Source: Chloroflexota bacterium
Lineage (GTDB): Bacteria; Chloroflexota; Dormibacteria; CF-121
Direction of reading: 5' to 3'
Length of the DNA stretch: 7,946 bases
NCBI GenBank assembly: GCA_005889395.1
Contig: VBFX01000205.1
Location: 1 to 7,946 of the forward strand
The position numbers were made by a program, and so were the translations under genes. The notes under the pieces were generated by a model. It made no database searches, was not told the DNA's origin, and was given only the letters and a program-made list of their open reading frames with translations. Each line of letters opens with the position of its first letter. The first letter of the stretch is position 1. This document shows positions 1 through 5,607 of this stretch, in pieces.

Positions 1-361
1 CGATCCATTCCCAGTCCTTCATGCTGTCGAGGACCTGCAGCGGGATCCGGCCCGTCGTCCCCGAGGTAAGGTGGTAGCGGATCGCGGCCTCCTGGGGGGC
101 GGCGAGCAGCGGGCCGAAGGGCGGGTCCTCGAGTTGCGCCTGCATCCACTCGTCGCGCGTCATCATCGGAATCCGCTGAAGGTCCTTCAGCGTCTTAATA
201 GATTCCGCGGTGACCCCGGCCGCCTTGAGCCGCTTCGCCTGCCAGGGAACGCTGGCCTCCGTCCATGCCACCAGGTTCTTGAGCTTGCGAAGCTGCAGCG
301 CCTCGATCTGGTCGCGCGGCATGGTCTCGTGGCGGGGGTTCCAGTAGGGTGATTCCTGCAC
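1..361 (-). CDS. PaaK-type aryl-CoA ligase, N-terminal part (cut by window edge)
   Basis: This is an AMP-forming aryl-acid CoA ligase of the phenylacetate-CoA ligase family. It would activate an aromatic acid through an acyl-adenylate to its CoA thioester in the cytoplasm. About 120 residues are visible. The N-terminus has the family opening YWNPRHETMPRDQIEALQL (residues 6-24), a helix-rich segment, an IPMMTRDEW stretch (64-72) and the adenylate-binding loop TSGTTG (99-104), followed by KDWEW. The start is GTG at 361-359, with AGGAGG six to seven bases upstream. The rest of the enzyme lies beyond the left edge. It diverges from tryptophan 2,3-dioxygenase across only 59 bp, and kynureninase lies nearby. 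Anthranilate is therefore a reasonable substrate guess, but this comes from context alone. Phenylacetate or another aryl acid is equally possible from sequence. Confidence 0.88.
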   Translation of the reverse strand, partial: MQESPYWNPRHETMPRDQIEALQLRKLKNLVAWTEASVPWQAKRLKAAGVTAESIKTLKDLQRIPMMTRDEWMQAQLEDPPFGPLLAAPQEAAIRYHLTSGTTGRIPLQVLDSMKDWEWI

Positions 362-420
362 GCATCCCCTCCTTTGTTCGGACTCGTTGTAACACTTTTC
401 TGGACTAAGCTGGACCCAGT
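362..420. promoter_or_regulatory. Divergent promoter region, ligase / tryptophan dioxygenase, with CTGGAC direct repeat
   Basis: The 59-bp gap holds both promoters. For the plus-strand dioxygenase, TAAGCT (406-411, a TANNNT box) lies 9 bp before the TTG start, so the transcript would have almost no leader. For the minus-strand ligase, TACAAC (minus strand, 385-390) lies upstream of a strong AGGAGG ribosome site. CTGGAC occurs twice, at 400-405 and 410-415, a 10-bp repeat that flanks and overlaps the TAAGCT box. That is one helical turn, as expected for a tandem regulator site. No good -35 box is evident. Confidence 0.4.
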
Positions 421-1215
421 TTGGCAACGGCCGGAAAACCGAAGCAAGAGGGCGCGCCGTACCGCCTCGGCGGGATGGGCTACCAGGACGCGTCGGGCCG
501 CCGGCTCAGCTACGACTCCTACTTGCGCATCCCCCAGCTGCTCGAGCTGCAGCAGGGGCTGACCCAGGCCCACGATGAGCTGCTCTTCATCGTGGTCCAT
601 CAGGTCTACGAGCTCTGGTTCAAGGTGCTGATCCATGAGCTGGAGGCGGTGCGCGGCGCCATCGAGGCCGAGGAGTTGCGCGCGGCGCGGCACTCGCTGG
701 CCCGCGTCAAGGTGATCGAGGACCTGCTGGTGGAGCAGGTCGCCGTGCTCGAGACGATGGCCCCCCAGGACTTTTTGACCTTCCGCTCGGAGCTGGCGCC
801 CGCGAGCGGTTTTCAGTCCGTCCAGTTTCGCGAGATCGAGTTCATGTCGGGCTTGAAAGATGCCGGGTATATCAAGACGCTCGATCGGGACGGGGATGCG
901 CGTGCGCGGCTGCAGCGGCGCCTGGATGAGCCGTCGCTCCACGACGCCTTCAGCGCCTTGATCGAACGCCGTGGGATCACCGTCAGCGACCTCTATCGCC
1001 AGGGCGGCCGCCACGCGGACCTCCTCGAGCTCGCCGAATCGCTGCTCGACCACGACGAGGGCTTCCGCCTCTGGCGCCTGCGGCATGTCGAGATGGTGGA
1101 GCGGCAGATCGGCGACAAGCCGGGCACCGGCGGGTCGACCGGCGTCCGCTACCTCCAGTCCACCCTCGGCAAGCGCTTCTTCCCGGAACTCTGGGAAGTG
1201 CGCTCCCAGCTCTAA
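421..1215 (+). CDS. kynA: Tryptophan 2,3-dioxygenase
   Basis: This heme dioxygenase opens the indole ring of L-tryptophan to give N-formyl-L-kynurenine, the first step of the kynurenine pathway. It is 264 aa; the Xanthomonas enzyme is 298. Signature blocks are all present: ELLFIVVHQVYELWFK (53-68) with distal F56 and H60; FRSELAPASGFQSVQFREIE (121-140) with R122, which binds the substrate carboxylate; and WRLRHVEMVERQIGDKPGTGGS (218-239), in which H222 is the proximal heme ligand and T236 contacts substrate. The C-terminus has the conserved RFFPELW. The start is TTG at 421. An in-frame TAA at 406 rules out a longer protein, and ATG 475 (residue 19) would still keep all motifs. There is no Shine-Dalgarno, and a -10-like box ends 10 nt upstream, which suggests leaderless translation. 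Its TAA overlaps the stop codon of the converging downstream gene. Confidence 0.97.
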   Translation: MATAGKPKQEGAPYRLGGMGYQDASGRRLSYDSYLRIPQLLELQQGLTQAHDELLFIVVHQVYELWFKVLIHELEAVRGAIEAEELRAARHSLARVKVIEDLLVEQVAVLETMAPQDFLTFRSELAPASGFQSVQFREIEFMSGLKDAGYIKTLDRDGDARARLQRRLDEPSLHDAFSALIERRGITVSDLYRQGGRHADLLELAESLLDHDEGFRLWRLRHVEMVERQIGDKPGTGGSTGVRYLQSTLGKRFFPELWEVRSQL

Positions 1216-2198
1216 TCCATCACTGACTCCCTCAGGTTCCTGCTATCGCTTCTTTCACCCTGGGTTGCAGCGATGTGAATGGGAACGCCCTCCACGACCA
1301 GAGCACTGAGATCGTGGCCGGCCCCGGTGATCAGCGTCGCCACGCCCATACCGACTGCGGGATGCACCGACGCCTTCCCTCCCCCGAGGCCACGAATCCA
1401 TCCGGTCGCAGCCTCGACATCAACAGATGCCTCCGAAGGGGCAGTGGCGAGCGATTCGGTGATACAGCTACCAATCAGCCCCTGCCAGAAGCGGGACAGC
1501 GTGGACGCTTTGTCGAAGAGATCGAAGGATACCGGCTTCCCACCTACCACCGCTAGCACACCCGACTGGCCGTCGGCCGGCTTCAGCTGCGCTAGCCGCG
1601 CTTCGATCTGGGGTCTCCGCTGTCGCTCGATGTCCGAATAGGCGTGAGTCCCCGACGCCACGCCGAGAGTCCCGAAGTACTTCTCGATCTTGTTCCAAAT
1701 CGCCCTCTGATCCGAATCAAACCTGCCGGAGGTTCGGGCGTGAAGGATCATGGATTTGAGCACTGCAGCGCGGGCCCCTGGCGACAGTGAAAAATCGCCC
1801 CGGTGCGCCGTGGCGGACTTCGGACGCCAGCGTCCGGCCTCTATGCAAGAGACCGGAATCTCGAGCGTCGACTGGGAGGGCACCAGGATGGTCGTGTTCA
1901 GCGCCCGGTCCTGTTTGAGCCCGAGCAAGATGTCGCCGTCGATGATGAGAACCGGCGACGCCCCGGCATTCTTCACGACGAGACGAGACACCGTGCCCCG
2001 CGCGTCCAACTCGCTGATCTCGACCGTCTTCGCCTCTTGCGCCTCCGCCAGCGTGACGTAGTCAAGTCCGGCCGCATCGCGAAAGATGGGGAATAAGCTG
2101 AGCGTCCCACTGATTTGCGGAGGCCCGACCCGAAGCCCATGCGGTGGTTCGTGTTCGAGGCATGCGCGAACGAGGTCGACAGCGGAGCCAGTTGCCAT
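1212..2198 (-). CDS. ARPP-1 / DUF6569-like domain protein
   Basis: This 328-aa soluble protein has no signal peptide or membrane segment. I recognise the ARPP-1 (DUF6569) type by its core: PVLIIDGDILLGLKQDRALN (82-101) followed by TTILVPSQS and EIPVSCIEAGRW (113-124), then a helical DQRAIWNKIEKYF (153-165) and a FDLFDKASTLSRFW block (215-228). The family name comes from its association with ADP-ribosylglycohydrolase and rhodanese-phosphatase-like proteins in predicted conflict or nucleotide-signalling systems. No biochemical activity is known to me. The start is ATG at 2198, chosen because GGAGGG lies 7 nt upstream. An in-frame ATG at 2246 would sit inside the promoter. It is divergent from an XRE regulator, which probably controls it. 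The stop (TAG) overlaps the stop of the dioxygenase. It has no evident link to tryptophan breakdown. Confidence 0.8.
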   Translation of the reverse strand: MATGSAVDLVRACLEHEPPHGLRVGPPQISGTLSLFPIFRDAAGLDYVTLAEAQEAKTVEISELDARGTVSRLVVKNAGASPVLIIDGDILLGLKQDRALNTTILVPSQSTLEIPVSCIEAGRWRPKSATAHRGDFSLSPGARAAVLKSMILHARTSGRFDSDQRAIWNKIEKYFGTLGVASGTHAYSDIERQRRPQIEARLAQLKPADGQSGVLAVVGGKPVSFDLFDKASTLSRFWQGLIGSCITESLATAPSEASVDVEAATGWIRGLGGGKASVHPAVGMGVATLITGAGHDLSALVVEGVPIHIAATQGERSDSRNLRESVMD

Positions 2199-2205
2199 CT
2201 TCAAA

Positions 2206-2212
2206 CCCTCCT
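2206..2212 (-). promoter_or_regulatory. Shine-Dalgarno site deciding the ARPP-1 start
   Basis: GAGGAGGG on the minus strand lies 7 nt before ATG 2198. The reading frame is open far upstream, across the regulator on the opposite strand, so this site is the main reason for the 328-aa start. Confidence 0.75.
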
Positions 2213-2241
2213 CGCTGGGTGGTTGCGCTCTCTGAACTGAC

Positions 2242-2288
2242 AGCATAACATATACGCTCAGAGCATATTTATGGTGGTTGCAGGCATA
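2242..2288. promoter_or_regulatory. AT-rich divergent promoter/operator of the XRE - ARPP-1 pair
   Basis: The region is strikingly AT-rich for this window. It holds a 19-bp imperfect palindrome at 2250-2268 (ATATACGCT-c-AGAGCATAT, 7 of 9 arm positions pair). GCATA occurs at 2243, 2263 and 2284, about two helical turns apart, and an inverted TATGC follows at 2310. Minus-strand -10 candidates are TATGCT (2242-2247) and TATGTT (2247-2252). A plus-strand candidate is TACGCT (2253-2258). The promoters therefore overlap the palindrome. The neighbouring XRE protein is the obvious candidate to bind here, which is inference. Confidence 0.5.
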
Positions 2289-2786
2289 TTGCGGACCAGT
2301 ACAGAATCGTATGCAGTGGCATCGCGCGAACCGGCGTTCGCCAGCTCGAAGTGGAATCGAGATTTTTACCGGGCCCTGGGTCAGGCGATCAAGGTTGCCC
2401 GAGCCGAGCAGGGGCTCGAACGAAAGGAGCTCGCCCGGCTTTCCGGTCTTTCGTATCCCTACCTGTCCGAGATCGAGAAAGGCAAAAAGCGGGCATCGAC
2501 AGAAGCGTTGCTCTCGGTTGCCCAGGCGCTCGGACTGAGGCAATCCGAGCTCCTCGAACGGGCGGAGCGGCTACTGGAGCGCGGTCTCGTCAGGAACGCA
2601 ACCGCGGTGAGCCGTCGGCGCCTGCCGACCCCTGGGCGGCGAGCGTTGGCCCGTGTCTACCCGTTGCAGCCTGCTCCTCCGGACTCCTCTCCGGAGGGTA
2701 TGCCGGAACTCGTCTCCCGTGCCCGGCAGCTCAGCGCGGACGATTTCAACAGAGTGCTCGACTTCGCCCGCAGACTTTCCCGCTAG
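2271..2786 (+). CDS. XRE-family HTH transcriptional regulator
   Basis: This is a DNA-binding regulator of 171 aa. A Cro/C1-type helix-turn-helix occupies about residues 36-95, with RKELARLSGL (51-60) as the first HTH helix and SYPYLSEIEKGKKRAS (61-76) as the recognition helix and following turn. A Pro/Arg-rich linker (about 113-142) leads to a C-terminal helical piece, PELVSRARQLSADDFNRVLDFARRL, possibly for dimerisation. The ATG at 2271 has no clear Shine-Dalgarno and abuts the operator-like palindrome. GTG 2316 is an alternative that would remove 15 poorly conserved-looking residues and leave the HTH intact. It is divergent from the ARPP-1 gene and probably regulates that gene and itself. 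No ligand-binding domain is visible. Confidence 0.92.
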   Translation: MVVAGILRTSTESYAVASREPAFASSKWNRDFYRALGQAIKVARAEQGLERKELARLSGLSYPYLSEIEKGKKRASTEALLSVAQALGLRQSELLERAERLLERGLVRNATAVSRRRLPTPGRRALARVYPLQPAPPDSSPEGMPELVSRARQLSADDFNRVLDFARRLSR

Positions 2787-2819
2787 CGCTGAGGGATGTT
2801 CGGCCTTTTGGTGCTAGCG
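2781..2819. repeat. Inverted repeat joining two convergent gene ends
   Basis: CGCTAGCGC (2781-2789) and GTGCTAGCG (2811-2819) form a 9-bp stem with one G-T pair and a 21-nt loop. The TAG of the XRE gene (2784-2786) and the frame-corrected TAG of the converging membrane-protein gene (CTA at 2814-2816) lie within the two arms. There is no T-tract, so it is not a classical intrinsic terminator, but it could act as a bidirectional 3' end structure. Confidence 0.4.
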
Positions 2820-3195
2820 ACCGTTCGCGAACAGGCGGGTGAAATACGTAATGCCGAGGGGCACCAGCAGCGCGAGCAATGAGGTCACCACCGCCAGGGT
2901 ATCGGGGAACGATCGTCGCGATGATCGTCGCCCACTCCTGGTGCTGTACATAGATCGCGATCGATCGCCGCGCGGCCAGCCGGAGGAGCCACGAGGCGGT
3001 CAGTCCATTGAGGACCAGCGAGCTGATCAGCGCGCAGACCGCGATGCCAATCCGGAACTGTGCGAGGTTTCGCATCACGAAGGCCGCGCCATTGACGACG
3101 AGAATGCCGATCGGGGTGATGATGCCGATCACCACGAGGAGCAGCCGGCTGCTCAAGTAGCCGCGTAGCAGCCGGTCGCCCTGATTGTTCGTCAT
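2814..3195 (-). CDS. Small three-helix membrane protein, frame broken by 1 nt
   Basis: I do not recognise a named family. From ATG 3195 the protein reads MTNNQGDRLLRG, then two clear hydrophobic helices (LLLVVIGIITPIGILVV and GIAVCALISSLVLNG, roughly residues 19-35 and 50-65). An Arg-rich loop and a WATIIATIVP segment follow. After a CCCC run (GGGG at 2904-2907 on the plus strand) the uninterrupted frame turns into Pro/Arg-rich sequence that runs to 2746. The +1 frame instead gives DTLAVVTSLLALLVPLGITY, a third helix, and ends at TAG 2816-2814. Removing one C gives a tidy 126-aa protein. The cause may be a sequencing error, a real mutation or +1 slippage. The ATG overlaps the kynureninase stop (TGATG), so the two are translationally coupled. 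Reading through without correction gives 150 aa. Confidence 0.65.
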
Positions 3196-4427
3196 CACGT
3201 CACGGGGAGGCGGTTCGCGTACTCGGGCCGATTCCAGGCGCGCGAGGTCAGCACCTCGCGCAGGCGGCGCACCGCGTCGAAGACGTCGACGTAGCGGGTG
3301 TAAAGCGCCGAAAAGCCGAAACGCAAGATGTCCGGCGCCCGGAAATCACCGATCACGCCGCGGTCGATCAGTGCTCGCATTACGCGGTACCCCTCGGTGT
3401 GACGCAAGGAGACCTGCGAGCCGCGTAGCCGGGCTTCGCGTGGCGATGCCACCTCGACGCCGAGATCATGGCAAGTTTCATCGACCAGCTTGATGAAGAG
3501 GTCCCCAAGCGCCATCGATTTGCGCCGGGCCTCCTGCTGGTCGACGCGGAGCCAGAGGTCGATCGCGACCTCGAGGGCCAGCATGCTGAGGATAGGCGGC
3601 GAGCCGGCGAGTTGGCGGGTGATCCCTGAAGCCGGCCGGTATTCCGGTTCGAAGGCGAAGGGCGCGGTGTGTCCCATCCAGCCGGAGAGAGGTGACTGGA
3701 TTGCCCCCTGCAGGCCTTTGGCGACGAAGAGGTACGCGGGTGCCCCTGGGCCGCCGTTCAAATACTTGTAGCCGCAGCCCACAGCGAGGTCGACCTGGGC
3801 GGCATTCAGATCGACAGGCACCGCACCGGCGCTGTGCGAAAGATCCCAGAGCACCAGCGCGCCGAATTTTTGGGCGGCCGCCGTGAGGCCTCGCATGTCG
3901 TGGATCTCGCCGCTCGCGTAGTCGACGTGGGTCAGCATCAGCACCGCGACGCTGCCGTCAAGCGATCGCTCGATGTCGGCGCGCTCGATGACGCGCAGGG
4001 CGTGATTGCCACCCAGCAGTTCGATGAGTCCCTGCGCGACATAAAGGTCGGTTGGGAAATTCGAGGCCTCGGTCAGGATGAAATGGCGTTCCGGCTGAAC
4101 GCGCAGCGCCTCGGCCAGCAGCTTGAACAGATTGACCGAGGTGCTGTCGGCGACGATCACCTCGCCGGCCTGGGCGCCGATCAATCGCGCGATCTTGTCC
4201 CCGATACGGGCCGGCGCCTCGATCCAGTGGGCCGCATTCCAGCTACGGATGAGCCCGCTGCCCCATTCCTCGCCGATCACCTGCGTCATACGGGGCAAGG
4301 TCTGGCGGGGGAGGGCGCCGAGCGAGTTGCCATCGAGGTAGATCACGCCCTCGGGCAGGACGAACTCGTCCCGGACGGAAGCGAGCGGGTCCTGCCGATC
4401 GAAGGACAGGCAGGTCTCGCGGTTCAC
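3195..4427 (-). CDS. kynU: Kynureninase
   Basis: This PLP enzyme of fold type I cleaves L-kynurenine to anthranilate and L-alanine (3-hydroxykynurenine gives 3-hydroxyanthranilate). At 410 aa it has the usual family length. Visible motifs are LDGNSLGALP (31-40), ADSTSVNLFKLL (93-104, phosphate contacts), NFPTDLY (123-129), LTHVDYASGEIHDM (165-178), the PLP-ring aspartate in LWDLSHSAG (D195) and GCGYKYLNGGPGAPA (217-231) with K221 as the PLP Schiff-base lysine. SGWMGH (248-253) and AGSPPILSM (274-282) follow. The start is GTG at 4427; the ribosome site is weak (GGCGGGA about 11 nt upstream). It lies 27 nt after the relic end of the Eis-like gene and overlaps the next gene by one base, so it is within a minus-strand operon. 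Together with the dioxygenase it defines tryptophan-to-anthranilate catabolism. Confidence 0.96.
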   Translation of the reverse strand: MNRETCLSFDRQDPLASVRDEFVLPEGVIYLDGNSLGALPRQTLPRMTQVIGEEWGSGLIRSWNAAHWIEAPARIGDKIARLIGAQAGEVIVADSTSVNLFKLLAEALRVQPERHFILTEASNFPTDLYVAQGLIELLGGNHALRVIERADIERSLDGSVAVLMLTHVDYASGEIHDMRGLTAAAQKFGALVLWDLSHSAGAVPVDLNAAQVDLAVGCGYKYLNGGPGAPAYLFVAKGLQGAIQSPLSGWMGHTAPFAFEPEYRPASGITRQLAGSPPILSMLALEVAIDLWLRVDQQEARRKSMALGDLFIKLVDETCHDLGVEVASPREARLRGSQVSLRHTEGYRVMRALIDRGVIGDFRAPDILRFGFSALYTRYVDVFDAVRRLREVLTSRAWNRPEYANRLPVT

Positions 4428-4442
4428 GCAGCGATTATCCCG

Positions 4443-4453
4443 CCTCGGCGAGG
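4443..4453. repeat. Short perfect palindrome between the Eis relic and kynureninase
   Basis: CCTCGGCGAGG is an 11-bp perfect palindrome in the 27-nt gap before the kynureninase start. It can fold as a 4-bp stem with a 3-nt loop near the weak ribosome site. It has no T-tract, so it is not a terminator. The role is unknown and it may be chance. Confidence 0.25.
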
Positions 4454-4454
4454 T

Positions 4455-5542
4455 CTAGAAGTGGCTGGGACACCAGGGCGCCCGGTCCGTCGCGAACATC
4501 GCGTCGGCACGGGCGACGGCTCCCGGACGCAGCTCCTCAACGCGCCCGGCTTCGAACAAGGTGCCAAACCGGTTGCCGCCAAGGTAGAGCGCCGCCAGAT
4601 CGGCGGCATCCAGCCCGAGGTCAGGCGCTTCGCTGGTGGACGTGCACTCGGCGCCTCCCGGCCCGCCAATCAGCCTGTGCTGCCCGTTGTTCCATGGACA
4701 GAACGGGTCCTGACGCCATCTTCGATCCTGGTTTTCGGTTGACGCGAGTCAGCCAACAGGAACCGCAGAGGCTCGTCCACCGGACGCATCTCCGCGGTGA
4801 CCCGCGCCATCAGGTCCACATCCAGCACGTGACGCCAGAGCGCCGCGTAGGCCTCGGCCGTTGCCGCGACCAGCATCTCGAGTCGCAGCGTTCCATTCGG
4901 TCCGGACGCATCCCAATCCAGTTTGAGGCGGTAAATCGCAAAGCCCGTTGGGTTTCCGTCGGTCTGGTGCAGCACGCGGTAGTGCGGGCTCGCGCCTTCC
5001 CGTAAGGGCTCGAGGTCAGCCAGCTGGTTGCGCATCCACCGCTCATCCAGTGCGACCATGCCCGGCTGGCTGCGCCGCGCCTGGTCCCAGACGCGGGTGA
5101 ACTCGCGAACGCCAGTGGGGACATCGACCATCGAAAGACGCCCGCCCGCGGGGATCTTATTGGCAAAAGCTCCGTGCGAGCGATCGATATCCACCGCGGC
5201 CTGGTAGGTGCTCAGTCCGTACCCGAAACGCCCGTAGATGGGCGCCTCCGAGGCATAGAGGGCCGCCAGCGGCTCGCCCCGCTCCTGCATGTCATCGAGC
5301 TGGCGCCGCATCATCGCGGTCAGCAGCCCGCGCCGACGGTGCGTCGTAACCACGCTGACCCGGGTGACGCCGCCGCACGGCAACGTGCCGCCCGGCACCG
5401 TCATCTCGTAGGAGAAGATGCCCGCGGTGGCGACCATCTCCTTGCCCTCGAAAACGGCCAGGGTTCGGTCGAACTCGGTGATCTCCCGGGAGATGGCCAG
5501 CTCCTCGTCCGTTGGCAACGACGCGCCGAAGGCACGCCGCAT
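4455..5542 (-). pseudogene. Eis-like GNAT acetyltransferase, disrupted
   Basis: This is an acetyl-CoA-dependent N-acetyltransferase of the Eis type (tandem GNAT plus sterol-carrier-like domain, normally about 400 aa). The acetyl-CoA motif is VSVVTTHRRRGLLTAMM, followed by APIYGRFGYG, which contains the probable general-acid tyrosine. The mid region is normal to FLLADSRQPKTRIEDGV (V codon at 4714-4712). The frame then reads nonsense and stops at 4670 (290 aa). Two bases further on, in another frame from 4709, the family C-terminus resumes: DPFCPWNNG, then a LYLGGNRFGTLFEAGRVEEL block, and PWCPSHF with TAG at 4457-4455. Roughly 25-30 residues are missing at the joint, so this is an internal deletion with a frame change. 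The true C-terminal Phe, whose carboxylate serves catalysis in studied Eis enzymes, is out of frame. Upstream of ATG 5542 the frame stays open with family-like residues (RPIHTEEQRAYTTL) but has no ATG/GTG/TTG start. Confidence 0.8.
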
Positions 5543-5607
5543 CAGCGTCGTGTAGGCTCGCTGCTCCTCCGTGTGGATCGGCCGGAGCTCGAGTCCCCGG
5601 GGCGTGC

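Noticed and set aside
187..1086. 299-aa minus-strand open frame over the dioxygenase
   Set aside because: Shadow frame of a high-GC gene: it lacks recognisable motifs and overlaps a gene with full catalytic signatures.
2199..2543. Upstream extension of the ARPP-1 protein to 443 aa
   Set aside because: It would cross the AT-rich promoter region and the HTH-coding part of the XRE gene. The ribosome site at 2206-2212 supports ATG 2198.
2823..2832. Perfect palindrome GTTCGCGAAC as an operator or terminator
   Set aside because: It lies inside the frame-corrected end of the membrane-protein gene (FANGR codons), is only 10 bp and has no supporting context.
4424..4669. 81-aa minus-strand open frame between the Eis relic and kynureninase
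   Set aside because: The real family match here (LYLGGNRFG and PWCPSHF) is in a different frame of the same strand, as the displaced Eis C-terminus.
3834..4742. 302-aa plus-strand open frame over kynureninase and the Eis relic
   Set aside because: Antisense shadow. It reads as low-complexity Asp/Gln/Arg sequence with no domain, and the opposite strand has clear families.
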